Part shown: positions 16,305 through 25,848 of the stretch, in pieces
Position numbering within the stretch: the first letter of the stretch is position 1
Layout: the number at the start of each line of letters is the position of its first letter
From: Streptomonospora nanhaiensis
GTDB taxonomy: Bacteria; Actinomycetota; Actinomycetes; Streptosporangiales; Streptosporangiaceae
Direction: 5' to 3'
Length of the DNA stretch: 64,000 nucleotides
Assembly: GCF_026642255.1 (NCBI RefSeq)
Contig: NZ_CP113264.1
Span: 930,001 to 994,000, forward strand
Notes under the pieces: model-generated
Told to the model about the DNA's origin: nothing
The model's input: the letters and a program-made list of their open reading frames with translations, nothing else
Database searches by the model: none
Program-made: the position numbers and the translations under genes

Positions 16305-17237
16305 ATGGGTCAGGCGAGTCAGCAGGCGCCCGGGCGCTACCAGCTCTCCCAGCTGGACGTCCTCGAGGCCGAGGCGATCTTCATCATGCGCGAGGTGGCC
16401 GCGGAGTTCGAGCGGCCGGTGCTGCTCTTCTCCGGGGGCAAGGACTCCATCGTGATGCTCCGCCTCGCGGAGAAGGCGTTCTGGCCCGGAGCCGTCCCGT
16501 TCCCCGTCATGCACGTCGACACCGGCCACAACTTCGACGAGGTCATCGAGTTCCGCGACCGCAGGGTCGCCGAGGCCGGGGTGCGCCTGGTGGTGGCCTC
16601 GGTGCAGGAGCAGATCGACGCGGGCAAGGTCTCCGAGCCCACCGGGCGCTGGGCGAGCCGCAACAGGCTCCAGACCTCCGCGCTGCTGGAGGCCATCGAG
16701 GACAACGGCTTCGACGCGGCCTTCGGCGGCGCCCGGCGCGACGAGGAGAAGGCCCGGGCCAAGGAGCGGGTCTTCTCCTTCCGCGACGAGTTCGGCCAGT
16801 GGGACCCCAAGAACCAGCGCCCCGAGCTGTGGAGCGTGTTCAACACCCGCATCGACCGCGGCGAGCACATCCGGGTCTTCCCGATCTCCAACTGGACGGA
16901 GCTGGACGTGTGGGCCTACATCCGGCGTGAGCGGCTGGAGCTGCCCTCCATCTACTTCGCGCACGAGCGCCGCGTCTTCGAGCGGGACGGCATCCTGCTC
17001 GCCGACTCGCCGATCATCCGGCGCGACGAGACCGAGGTCCCGTTCCAGGAGACCGTCCGCTACCGCACGGTCGGCGACCTGACGTGCACGGGGGCGGTCC
17101 GGTCCACGGCGGTGGAGATCGACGACATCATCGCGGAGATCGCCGCGACCCGGATCACCGAGCGGGGGCAGACCCGGGCCGACGACCGCGCCAGCGAGGC
17201 CGCGATGGAGGACCGCAAGAAGGAGGGCTACTTCTAG
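16305..17237 (+). CDS. cysD: Sulfate adenylyltransferase subunit 2 (ATP sulfurylase small subunit)
   Basis: 310-residue PP-loop ATP sulfurylase subunit, which makes APS from ATP and sulfate with CysN. It shows the PP-motif LLFSGGKDSIVMLRLAEKAF, HVDTGHNFDEVIEFRD, GGARRDEEKARAKERVFSF and SNWTELDVWAYIR. The tail MEDRKKEGYF is typical of CysD. It follows the cysQ-like gene by 49 bases and precedes cysN by 192 bases. Its position inside a glycosyltransferase/sulfotransferase locus suggests APS for sulfation and not only for cysteine synthesis. Confidence 0.95.
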   Translation: MGQASQQAPGRYQLSQLDVLEAEAIFIMREVAAEFERPVLLFSGGKDSIVMLRLAEKAFWPGAVPFPVMHVDTGHNFDEVIEFRDRRVAEAGVRLVVASVQEQIDAGKVSEPTGRWASRNRLQTSALLEAIEDNGFDAAFGGARRDEEKARAKERVFSFRDEFGQWDPKNQRPELWSVFNTRIDRGEHIRVFPISNWTELDVWAYIRRERLELPSIYFAHERRVFERDGILLADSPIIRRDETEVPFQETVRYRTVGDLTCTGAVRSTAVEIDDIIAEIAATRITERGQTRADDRASEAAMEDRKKEGYF

Positions 17238-17429
17238 CCCGCCCGTCCCGCCGGACGCCTCCGGCACAGCCCCGGCCCCACCGGGCTCCACCATCCCTAC
17301 GGACACCGGCGCCGCGGAACCGGCCGCCCGCCGACCGCCCGCCAGCCGACGGACGTTCCGGCGCGGGGCCACCGCCTCCGCCATCCGGTTGTTGAGCCGC
17401 CCACACTTCCCACATTGGACCAGGCAAGC

Positions 17430-18698
17430 ATGAACAACGACATCCTGCGGTTCGCGACGGCGGGCTCCGTCGACGACGGTAAGAGCACCCTGATCGGCCG
17501 CCTGCTCTTCGACTCCAAGTCGATCTTCGAGGACCAGCTCGACGCCGTGGAGCGCACCAGCGCCGCGCGCGGCGAGGAGCACACCAACCTGGCGCTGCTC
17601 ACCGACGGCCTGCGGGCCGAGCGCGAGCAGGGCATCACGATCGACGTGGCGTACCGCTACTTCGCCACGCCCCGGCGCACCTTCATCATCGCGGACACCC
17701 CCGGGCACATCCAGTACACGCGCAACATGGTCACCGGCGCCTCCACCGCCGACCTGGCGATCATCCTGGTGGACGCCCGCAAGGGGCTCCAGGAGCAGAG
17801 CCGCCGCCACGCGTTCCTCACCACCCTGCTCCAGGTCCCGCACCTGGTGCTGGCGGTCAACAAGATGGACCTGGTGGACCACTCCGAGGAGCGGTTCGAG
17901 GAGATCAAGGCGGAGTTCAGCGACTTCGCCACCAAGCTCGACGCCCGCGACCTCACCTTCGTGCCGATCTCCGCGCTGCACGGCGACAACGTGGTGACCC
18001 GCTCGGAGAACATGCCCTGGTACACCGGGCCCTCCCTGCTGCACCACCTGGAGAACGTGCACATCGCCTCCGACCGCAACCTCATCGACGCGCGCTTCCC
18101 GGTGCAGTACGTGATCCGCCCGCACAAGTCCGACGACCCCGAGCTGCACGACTACCGGGGCTACGCCGGCCAGCTCGCGGGCGGCGTCCTGAAGCCGGGC
18201 GACGAGGTCACCCACCTGCCCTCCGGCCTGAACACGCGCATCGCCAGGATCGCCACCGCGGACGGGGACGTCGCGGAGGCCTACTCGCCGATGTCGGTCA
18301 CCCTCCTGCTGGAGGACGAGATCGACATCTCCCGGGGCGACATGATCTGCCGCCCCAACAACGCCCCGGCGGTCACGCAGGACCTGGAGGCGATGGTCTG
18401 CTGGATGACGGACGCGCGCAAGCTCACCCAGGGCTCCAGGCTCCTCGTCAAGCACACCACCCGGACGGCGAAGGTCGTCGTCAAGGACCTGCGCTACCGG
18501 CTGGACGTCAACACGCTGCACCGCGACGAGCAGGCGGACCACCTGGCCCTGAACGAGATCGGCAGGGTGCGCCTGCGCTCCACCCAGCCGCTGTTCGTCG
18601 ACGAGTACTCCCGGAACCGGCAGACGGGCGGGTTCATCCTCATCGACGAGGCCACGAACACCACCGTCGGAGCGGGGATGGTCGTCAAGACCGACTAG
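17430..18698 (+). CDS. cysN: Sulfate adenylyltransferase subunit 1 (GTPase subunit)
   Basis: 422-residue translation-factor-like GTPase that drives APS synthesis with CysD. G motifs are present: GSVDDGKSTLIGRLL (G1), DTPGHIQYTRNM (G3) and NKMDLVDH (G4), followed by elongation-factor domains 2 and 3. The protein ends at VGAGMVVKTD with no C-terminal APS kinase domain, unlike CysNC or NodQ, and no cysC lies nearby. ATG 17430 has AGG five bases upstream; a TTG at 17415 is a weaker alternative. Two strong terminators follow. Confidence 0.95.
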   Translation: MNNDILRFATAGSVDDGKSTLIGRLLFDSKSIFEDQLDAVERTSAARGEEHTNLALLTDGLRAEREQGITIDVAYRYFATPRRTFIIADTPGHIQYTRNMVTGASTADLAIILVDARKGLQEQSRRHAFLTTLLQVPHLVLAVNKMDLVDHSEERFEEIKAEFSDFATKLDARDLTFVPISALHGDNVVTRSENMPWYTGPSLLHHLENVHIASDRNLIDARFPVQYVIRPHKSDDPELHDYRGYAGQLAGGVLKPGDEVTHLPSGLNTRIARIATADGDVAEAYSPMSVTLLLEDEIDISRGDMICRPNNAPAVTQDLEAMVCWMTDARKLTQGSRLLVKHTTRTAKVVVKDLRYRLDVNTLHRDEQADHLALNEIGRVRLRSTQPLFVDEYSRNRQTGGFILIDEATNTTVGAGMVVKTD

Positions 18699-18750
18699 GG
18701 TCCGCCCCTCCTCGGTCCCCCGGCGGCGGGGGACGGAGGAGGGGCGGACC
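18699..18750 (+). terminator. Terminator of the cysN operon
   Basis: Begins at the cysN stop. The outer 15-base arms are perfect (GGTCCGCCCCTCCTC / GAGGAGGGGCGGACC). An inner hairpin GTCCCCC / GGGGGAC lies in the loop. Confidence 0.75.
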
Positions 18751-18762
18751 GGGGACTCCGCA

Positions 18763-18792
18763 GCAGGGGGCCGCCTTCGGGCGGCCCCCTGC
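18763..18792 (+). terminator. Second terminator with TTCG loop
   Basis: GCAGGGGGCCGCC-TTCG-GGCGGCCCCCTGC: a perfect 13-base stem with a stable tetraloop, just after the first terminator. Tandem terminators insulate the locus from the protease gene. Confidence 0.75.
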
Positions 18793-19266
18793 CGTGTTCC
18801 CGGGAACCCCCTCCGTCAGGTGTGGTCAGGACCGGTCCGGACCGGTCGAGGGGGAGCGCGGAGGCGCCCCCACCCGGGGCCGACCCGTGTGCGGGGCGCC
18901 GGAGTTTTCCGAGACGAAGGCGGAGACATTCGGATTCTTACGAAATGGTTTCCGATCGTAAAACCCTGTTTCAGTGTCGGTGGTACCGGGTGTCGCGAGC
19001 GGTGGAGTGAATGGCGTTTTCCCACTACAGGGCTGTGTCCACGCGGATGCGCTGAGGCATGTGGGCAGGTCGGTGCGGTGCCGATCGCCCCGTGCGGCGG
19101 GGGTGGCGTGTTCGTTGGACGTAAAAAAACTTCGCTCTAACCCTGGCATAAAGGAGAGAAGGTTACTAAGGTAGCGAATCGCAGGAAGGGTGCAATCGAG
19201 TGAACACACTCGGTTATGCCTCACTGTGTACCTCCCACTCCCAAACCCCCAACAAGGAGAATAAGA
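18793..19266. other. Long AT-richer promoter region of the subtilisin gene
   Basis: 474 bases without a convincing gene. It has an inverted repeat TTACGA-N12-TCGTAA (18938-18961). It also has TTGGAC (19115-19120) and, 17 bases on, TAACCC (19138-19143), with an A tract between. At 19161-19175 it has GGTTACTAAGGTAGC, which partly resembles the locus element at 33286. An inverted repeat GAGTG-AACA-CACTC lies around 19198-19211. Complex regulation of the protease is likely. Confidence 0.45.
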
Positions 19267-20427
<1,161 letters not shown>

Positions 20428-20489
20428 CCGGAGCGGCTGTGGAGACCCCGCGCGTCCACAGCCCGCCCCATGACGCCTGAGTGAGAGCA

Positions 20490-20535
20490 CGAACGGCCCC
20501 GGTCGGGGCGTGACCTCCCCGACCGGGGCCGTTCG
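20490..20535 (+). terminator. Terminator after the protease gene
   Basis: Perfect 19-base stem, arms beginning CGAACGGCCCCGG and ending CCGGGGCCGTTCG, with an eight-base loop. It lies 63 bases past the protease stop. Confidence 0.75.
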
Positions 20536-20630
20536 CCGTCTCCGGGAAACGACTTCCCGCCGGGGCCCGCCCCCCGGCGGGTCGTCGCGTTCCGATGTCG
20601 GATCGTGACCGGTGGTAATAGTCTGAGGGT

Positions 20631-21572
20631 GTGGATGACGGTTATCGGTTGGTGTTCGTCGGCGGCATGGGCCGGTCCGGGTCGACCCTCATCGAGCTGC
20701 TGCTCGGAGAGCTGCCCGGGTTCTGCTCGGTGGGCGAGATCGTGCACCTGTGGCGCCGGGGGCTGGTGGAGAACGAGAGGTGCGGCTGCGGCCGGCCGTT
20801 CTCCGAGTGCGGGTTCTGGACCGACGTGGGCGAGGAGGCGTTCGGCGGCTGGGGCCGCCTGGACGCCGGACAGGTGCTGCGGCTCAAGGACGGGGTCGAC
20901 CGGACCCGGTTCCTGCCGGCCCTGCTGGACGGTGCGCGCGAGGGCCGCCTCTCCGCCCGCTGCGACCGCTACACGGAGCTCTACCACCGCCTCTACGCGG
21001 CCGTGTCCCGGGTCAGCGGCGCGCGCGTGATCGTGGACGCCAGCAAGCACGCCTCCCTGGCCGCGTGCCTGCGCCTGCGCTACGGCTCCCGGATGCGGCT
21101 GCTGCACGTGGTGCGCGACCCCCGCGCCGTCGCCCACTCCTGGGGCAAGAGGACGATCCGCCCGGACGCGAGCGAGGCCAGCAGCGAACCGGAGATGGCG
21201 AGGTACTCCGCCGGACGCGCGGCGGTCCAGTGGATGGCCCAGAACGCCGCGTTCGACGCCCTCGCCGGGCTCGGCACCCCCACCCTGAGGGTCCGCTACG
21301 AGGACTTCGTCGCCGAACCGGGCGCGGAGTTCGCCCGCATCGCCGCGTTCTCGGGCTACACGGGCGAGACCGGGGGTGCGGGCGGCCCGCTGGCGGCCGG
21401 GGGGAGCGGCCGGCTCTCCGGGGGCCACGCGGTGTCGGGGAACCCCATGCGGTTCACCGCGGGCCGGATCGGCGTGCGTGCCGACCACGGGTGGCGGGAG
21501 TCCCTGGCGCCCTGGCGGCGCCACCTGGTGACCGCGGTGACGGCCCCGTCCCGCAGGCGCTACGGATACTGA
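20631..21572 (+). CDS. PAPS-dependent sulfotransferase
   Basis: 313 residues. The 5'-phosphosulfate loop is FVGGMGRSGSTLIELLLGE and the 3'-phosphate motif is LHVVRDPRAVAHSWGKR, the two PAPS-binding signatures of the family. A Cys-rich stretch ENERCGCGRPFSECGFW lies between them, as in several bacterial carbohydrate sulfotransferases. The C-terminal part RVRYEDFVAEPGAEFARI is also typical. GTG 20631 has GAGGGT directly before it. It has its own promoter region and sits within the polysaccharide locus, so the glycan is the likely acceptor (inference). It lacks the RTAAC-N5-GTAGT element. Confidence 0.88.
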   Translation: MDDGYRLVFVGGMGRSGSTLIELLLGELPGFCSVGEIVHLWRRGLVENERCGCGRPFSECGFWTDVGEEAFGGWGRLDAGQVLRLKDGVDRTRFLPALLDGAREGRLSARCDRYTELYHRLYAAVSRVSGARVIVDASKHASLAACLRLRYGSRMRLLHVVRDPRAVAHSWGKRTIRPDASEASSEPEMARYSAGRAAVQWMAQNAAFDALAGLGTPTLRVRYEDFVAEPGAEFARIAAFSGYTGETGGAGGPLAAGGSGRLSGGHAVSGNPMRFTAGRIGVRADHGWRESLAPWRRHLVTAVTAPSRRRYGY

Positions 21573-21721
21573 GGTCCCCGTGGCGGAACGGGCTCCCGTT
21601 CCCGGCGCGTCCGCGGCTTTCTCCCGCCCGTGTCCCGTGTCCCGGGGCTTGTGCCGTGGCGGGGTCCGATTTCCGAGGACGTGTCGCGTTGGGCCGGGTG
21701 AGGGTGTTGCGTGCCGAAATT

Positions 21722-21736
21722 GTAACGTATAGTAGT
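21722..21736 (+). promoter_or_regulatory. RTAAC-N5-GTAGT element, copy 2
   Basis: GTAAC-GTATA-GTAGT, 46 bases before the GH26-like start. It overlaps a -10-like TATAGT (21729-21734) and is followed by AGTG-AA-CACT. Confidence 0.55.
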
Positions 21737-21782
21737 CAAGTGAACACTCTGGGTTGTGTTTCTTCTGGCTAGGGGGCTCGAA

Positions 21783-22913
21783 GTGGACAGGGGACCGGTA
21801 CGGGCCATGGCGGCCGCGGGGGCACTCGCCCTCGCCATGACACTTGTCGGCGCCGCGGGCGCGCCACCGGGGGAGGCCGCGGCCCCCGACCGCCGGTCCG
21901 TCCCGCCCGACACGCCGTCCGAGGACGCGGCGACGTTCCTCGGACTGCCCGCGGCGACGGAGTACCGCTGCACGGTGTCGGAGATCCTGGAGCCCTCCTG
22001 CGGGGTCTGGTGGGGGGCCAGCCCCTACGAGAACCGGGTGGAGCAGCTGGAGCAGGCCGCCGACCGCGACATGGACATCGTGTACACCTGGCGCGGCATC
22101 GACCAGGCGGACATCCCCGGACGGCGCGAGCGGAGCATGGCCGCCGAGGGCAAGTTCGTGCACACCAACATCGAGGCCCGCCGCTTCACCCGCCCGGGAC
22201 ACCCGGCCGTCTCCTACGCGTCGATCGCCGACGGCGAGTTCGACGAGCAGCTGCGGTCCCAGGCGCGCGGCATCGCCGAGCTGGGCGTGCCCTACTTCGT
22301 CACCTTCGACCACGAGGCCGACGCCAACAGGCGCTACAACAAGCGCGGCACGCCCGAGGAGTTCGTGGCCTCCTGGAGGCACATCGTGGACCTCTACCGG
22401 GCCGAGGGCGCGGACAACGCCATCTGGGTGTGGAACGTGACCGGGTGGGAGGCCAACCTCGACCGCCTCCCCGGGCTCTGGCCGGGCAACGACTACGTCG
22501 ACTGGATCAGCTGGGAGGCGTACAACATGTCCACCTGCGACGCCCAGCCGAACTGGACCGAGACCCACTCGTTCGAGGAGGCCCTGCGCCCCGCCTACGA
22601 CTGGATCCAGACCGAGGGGCCCGCGCACGGCATCGACCCGGACAAGCCGGTGATGATCGGCGAGATGGGCACCACCGACATCGGGCCCCGCGAGACCCTG
22701 GAGTGGTACTCCGAGATCCCCGACGTCCTGCGCCGCTACGAGCGGGTGCGCGCGGTCAAGATGTGGGACAACGAGCTGACCCCGGGGTGCGACTTCCGCA
22801 TCGGGGCCAACGAGTACGCCCAGCGGGGGTTCCAGCTGGCCGGACAGGACCCGTACGTGCGCCTGCCCGAGCGGGTGCGGCGCCTCGCGGAGGATGCCGC
22901 CCGGCGCGACTGA
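21783..22913 (+). CDS. Secreted glycoside hydrolase, GH26-like
   Basis: 376 residues with a signal peptide (DRGPVRAMAAAGALALAMTL) and cleavage near the Ala-rich GEAAAPD. The mature domain looks like a clan A barrel of family GH26 (beta-mannanase or beta-glucanase type). The candidate acid/base Glu is in YFVTFDHEAD and the candidate nucleophile Glu in MIGEMGTTD, with VDWISWEAYNMS between. Two Cys pairs suggest extracellular disulfides. GTG 21783 is chosen because AGGGGG (21771-21776) lies six bases upstream. Within a Wzy-type locus such hydrolases trim or release the polymer; the glycan cleaved is unknown. Confidence 0.8.
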   Translation: MDRGPVRAMAAAGALALAMTLVGAAGAPPGEAAAPDRRSVPPDTPSEDAATFLGLPAATEYRCTVSEILEPSCGVWWGASPYENRVEQLEQAADRDMDIVYTWRGIDQADIPGRRERSMAAEGKFVHTNIEARRFTRPGHPAVSYASIADGEFDEQLRSQARGIAELGVPYFVTFDHEADANRRYNKRGTPEEFVASWRHIVDLYRAEGADNAIWVWNVTGWEANLDRLPGLWPGNDYVDWISWEAYNMSTCDAQPNWTETHSFEEALRPAYDWIQTEGPAHGIDPDKPVMIGEMGTTDIGPRETLEWYSEIPDVLRRYERVRAVKMWDNELTPGCDFRIGANEYAQRGFQLAGQDPYVRLPERVRRLAEDAARRD

Positions 22914-23003
22914 GGCCGGAGGCCCCGGGCGCCCCGCGGGGCACCCGGGGCGCGCGGCACGGGAAACGGGGCGGGCGCGGGCGGTCCGCCGGGGGGAGGC
23001 GCC

Positions 23004-23588
23004 TCAGCCCCCGACGGGCCGGGCCATGGACCAGGTCCTCGGACCGCCGTCCGGCAGGTCGTACTCCGCGGTCACGGCGAACCCCAGGGACTCGTAGAGG
23101 CCGACGTTGCCGTACGCGGAGGTCTCCAGGAAGGCGGGGACCCCGGCCGCGTCGGCCTCGCGCAGCCCGGCGGCGACGACCGAGCGCCCCAGACCCCGCC
23201 CCTGCGAGCCCGGGTGGACGCCGACCGTGCCCAGGAACCACACGGGTTCCGCCGGGCGGTGGCGGCCCATCTCCTCCTCGGCCGCGGCGTAGGCCGCGGC
23301 CCGATCGCCCGCGAGCTCCACGAACGTGGGCAGCAGGCGCTCCATGACGGCCTCCGCGCCGCCGGAGTCCGGGGTCGTCCAGACCGCGACGGCGTCCAGG
23401 CCCTCGGACACCAGGACCCGGCCGTGCGGGAGGCCGATCTCGGCGAGGAAGAGCCGCTGGAACTCCCTCAGCCGGGCCGCGTGGTCGTCGGCGGAGATGG
23501 TGTGGCGTGTGAAGGGGTAGTCCGCGAAGGCCGCGGCGAGCGTGTCCGCCGCCCGCTCCACGTCCCCGACCGCAGCTTCCCTGACCAT
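23004..23588 (-). CDS. GNAT family N-acetyltransferase
   Basis: 194-residue acetyl-CoA-dependent acetyltransferase. Motif A is LGTVGVHPGSQGRGLGRSVVAAGL with the pyrophosphate-binding QGRGLG. Motif B follows as VPAFLETSAYGNVGLYESLGF. Its N-terminal half (ADTLAAAFADYPFTRHTI) is common in uncharacterised actinobacterial GNATs. ATG 23588 has GGGGGAG just upstream. The substrate is unknown. It lies 54 bases past the stop of the glycosyltransferase gene, so it may be the last gene of that minus-strand unit. Confidence 0.88.
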   Translation of the reverse strand: MVREAAVGDVERAADTLAAAFADYPFTRHTISADDHAARLREFQRLFLAEIGLPHGRVLVSEGLDAVAVWTTPDSGGAEAVMERLLPTFVELAGDRAAAYAAAEEEMGRHRPAEPVWFLGTVGVHPGSQGRGLGRSVVAAGLREADAAGVPAFLETSAYGNVGLYESLGFAVTAEYDLPDGGPRTWSMARPVGG

Positions 23589-23642
23589 GTGCTCCCCCGT
23601 CTCGTCCGTGTCCCGGACGGGCCCGGGACACGGCATACGAGG

Positions 23643-25145
23643 TTACACACCCCTCCCGCGCAGGTGGAGCGCGCGCGTGATCCACCCGGGCGGCACACCG
23701 CACACCACCAGCAGCGCCAGGTAGGCGCGCCCCTCGGCCGCCCGGTGCCGGAGGGTGGCGCCGATCCACCCGAGCGCGGCCCCGCGCCGGCCCGCCGACG
23801 CCTCCGCGAACGCGATCTGCCCGGCGACGCGGGCGTAGCCGCGCGGCACCAGCCGGAACTCGGGGTAGCGCTCCAGCAGCCAGCGCAGCGCCTTGGAGAT
23901 GGTCTGCCAGCGGCCGGCGAAGTGGGAGCGGCGGTGCCACAGGACCCGTACGCCGGGCTCGGGGATGTTGCGGATGGGCGCGCGCCTGGCCAGCCGCAGC
24001 AGCAGCTCGTAGTCCTCGCCGTAGCTGCCCGGGATCTCCTCGCTGACCGTCCCGCACCCGTCGAGCATGGCGCCGCGGCGGATCAGGAACGTGGACGGGT
24101 GCAGCTCCGTCAGCCGCGACGCGAGCAGGTCGCCGAAGGTGACGCTGGTGCGGTCCAGGCTCCGCTCCGCCTCGACCCGGTCGTAGACCACCCTGATGCC
24201 GCAGCACACCATCTCGGTCCCCGGCTCGGCGCGCATGACCTCCACCTGGGCCCTGAGCTTGCCCGGCATCCAGGTGTCGTCGTCGTCGCAGAAGGCGACC
24301 AGCTCGGTGTCGGCCGCGAGCACGCCGGTGTTGCGGGCCCCGGCCAGGCCGGGGGTGAGGGTGTTGGTGACCACGCGCACGGGGCGCTCGCCGTCGGCGC
24401 GGGCCAGGGCGGGGTCGGGCTGGTCGTTGTCGAAGACCACGATCGTGGTGATGCGGCCCGGGTACTCCTGCTCCTCGACCGCGCGCAGGGTGCGGCGCAG
24501 CAGCTCGGGGCGGTCCCGGGTGGGCACCACCACGGTCACCTCGGGCCAGGCGCCGGCGGGCCGCACGACGGGTTCCGGTGCGCCGGGACCGGCGCAGGTG
24601 TCCGTCAGCAGGTCGATCAGCTCCCCCGCACGCAGCGCCGCCCGCTCCGGGCCCCCGTCGGCGGAGGGTCGGACGCGGAACGCCTCCGGCGAGGCGAGGG
24701 CCTCGTCGATGAGCGCGGACAGCTGCTGGGGGCTGGAGCAGGCGCGGACCCGGCCCGCCTGCTCCAGACGGCGGACGAAGAGGAGCTGGTGGTCGTCCAC
24801 GTGCTCGCCCAGCTCGGGGTCGCGGGCGACGACGACGGGCAGGTGCCCGGCCCGGCGTGCCTGGACGATGGTCCCCGGACCGCCGTGGGTGACGACCACC
24901 TGCGCCTCCCGCATGCGGGCGCCGAGTTCGTCGCCGGGAAGGAAGGGCGTGCCCGCGGCGACCTCCGGCGCGGTGCTGTGACCGTGCTGCACCAGGATGC
25001 TCAGGTCCCGGTGGCGGCGGGCGTAGTCGTCGGTCCACCGGACCAGGCGGTCGAAGGCGTGGTGGTCGGTGCCGATGCTGACGACCACGTCGGGGTGGTC
25101 GCCGGCCTCGGGCCTCTGGGTCGGACGGGTGGTCTGTTCTGTCAC
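23643..25145 (-). CDS. Alg13-like / GT2 fusion glycosyltransferase
   Basis: 500 residues in two parts. Residues 1-190 resemble the C-terminal GT28 (Alg13/PssE) fold: DVVVSIGTDHHAFDRLVRW and QVVVTHGGPGTIVQARRAG, the glycine-rich UDP-sugar-binding region. From about residue 197 a GT-A family 2 domain begins (EVTVVVPTRDRPELLRRTL) with the acidic motif VAFCDDDDTWMPGKL and a later GSYGEDYELLLRLA. GTG 25145 overlaps the stop of the Alg14-like gene by four bases. Alg13/14 pairs add a second sugar to a lipid-linked sugar; the GT2 domain could add the next, so this protein may catalyse two successive steps (inference). Confidence 0.85.
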   Translation of the reverse strand: MTEQTTRPTQRPEAGDHPDVVVSIGTDHHAFDRLVRWTDDYARRHRDLSILVQHGHSTAPEVAAGTPFLPGDELGARMREAQVVVTHGGPGTIVQARRAGHLPVVVARDPELGEHVDDHQLLFVRRLEQAGRVRACSSPQQLSALIDEALASPEAFRVRPSADGGPERAALRAGELIDLLTDTCAGPGAPEPVVRPAGAWPEVTVVVPTRDRPELLRRTLRAVEEQEYPGRITTIVVFDNDQPDPALARADGERPVRVVTNTLTPGLAGARNTGVLAADTELVAFCDDDDTWMPGKLRAQVEVMRAEPGTEMVCCGIRVVYDRVEAERSLDRTSVTFGDLLASRLTELHPSTFLIRRGAMLDGCGTVSEEIPGSYGEDYELLLRLARRAPIRNIPEPGVRVLWHRRSHFAGRWQTISKALRWLLERYPEFRLVPRGYARVAGQIAFAEASAGRRGAALGWIGATLRHRAAEGRAYLALLVVCGVPPGWITRALHLRGRGV

Positions 25146-25600
25146 AGGAGCGGTCCTACCGTGATGGCGGTCGGCATGAAGGTCCGCTGCTCCTCCCACT
25201 GGGTGAGGAACAGGCGTGTGAAGGGCCGGCACAGGCGCGCGGTGAGGGTCGGCGTGTCGATGCGGTCGTAGACCTCGATGTAGACGGTCGGGATCCGCAG
25301 CAGCCAGGCCAGGGCGAAGAACGGCAGGGCCACCCCGGCGCCGGTCGTGACGACGGCGGAGGGGCGCCGCTCGCGCAGGACCCTGAGGGCCAGCCATGCG
25401 TTGCGCAGCAGGTTGCCGACGTCGCGCGTGGTGGGGTGGAAGGCCCAGTGCACCCGCTCGCCGTCGAGGGCGGCTTCGGCGTCGGGGGTCCGAAAGGTCA
25501 CCCACGCGCGCTCGCGCCCCTGCCACCAGGGGCGGAGCGAGCACAGCTGGGTGAGGTGACCACCGCTGGAGGCCACCAGGAGAACCGGGGATGCAGACAT
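25142..25600 (-). CDS. Alg14/PssD/EpsE-like glycosyltransferase subunit
   Basis: 152 residues with the Alg14 signature VLLVASSGGHLTQLCSL at the N-terminus, a membrane-associating stretch (PFFALAWLLRIPTVYIE) and VVTTGAGVALP. In Alg14/PssD systems this subunit binds the membrane and acceptor, while the Alg13/PssE partner binds the nucleotide sugar; here the partner is the N-terminal domain of the overlapping next gene. ATG 25600 has only a weak GGAATG upstream. The RTAAC-N5-GTAGT element ends 14 bases before the start, so transcription must begin very close to it, and a very short or absent leader is possible. Confidence 0.88.
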   Translation of the reverse strand: MSASPVLLVASSGGHLTQLCSLRPWWQGRERAWVTFRTPDAEAALDGERVHWAFHPTTRDVGNLLRNAWLALRVLRERRPSAVVTTGAGVALPFFALAWLLRIPTVYIEVYDRIDTPTLTARLCRPFTRLFLTQWEEQRTFMPTAITVGPLL

Positions 25601-25614
25601 GTTGTCATCATTCC

Positions 25615-25629
25615 ATAACTGAGAGTAGT
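25615..25629 (+). promoter_or_regulatory. RTAAC-N5-GTAGT element, copy 3
   Basis: ATAAC-TGAGA-GTAGT on the plus strand, 14 bases from the start of the Alg14-like gene (minus strand). It lies in a short AT-richer patch inside a very GC-rich spacer. The spacer from 25630 to 25848 shows nothing else. Confidence 0.55.
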
Positions 25630-25848
25630 CATACGGATGGTCGGCGCCCCGTGCCGCGCGGGTCGCCGCGGCGCCCGGAGACGATCGGGCGCCGGGGCGC
25701 GGCCACACGGCACGCGGCCCGGGAAGGGCGGATCCGGGGCAGGGCGCGCGGACCCCGGGGCCCGCGGCCCGCGGCCCGAAGGCCCGGGGCGGGCGGCGCG
25801 GGCGCGGGGGACGCCCGAACCGCCCGCGACCGGGACCGGCGGCGCGGT

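Noticed and set aside
15897..18542. 881-codon minus-strand frame over cysQ-cysD-cysN
   Set aside because: Shadow of three well-recognised plus-strand genes; its composition is that of reverse-complement coding.
17430..18698. CysN as a CysNC fusion with APS kinase
   Set aside because: The protein ends after elongation-factor domain 3; there is no second P-loop.
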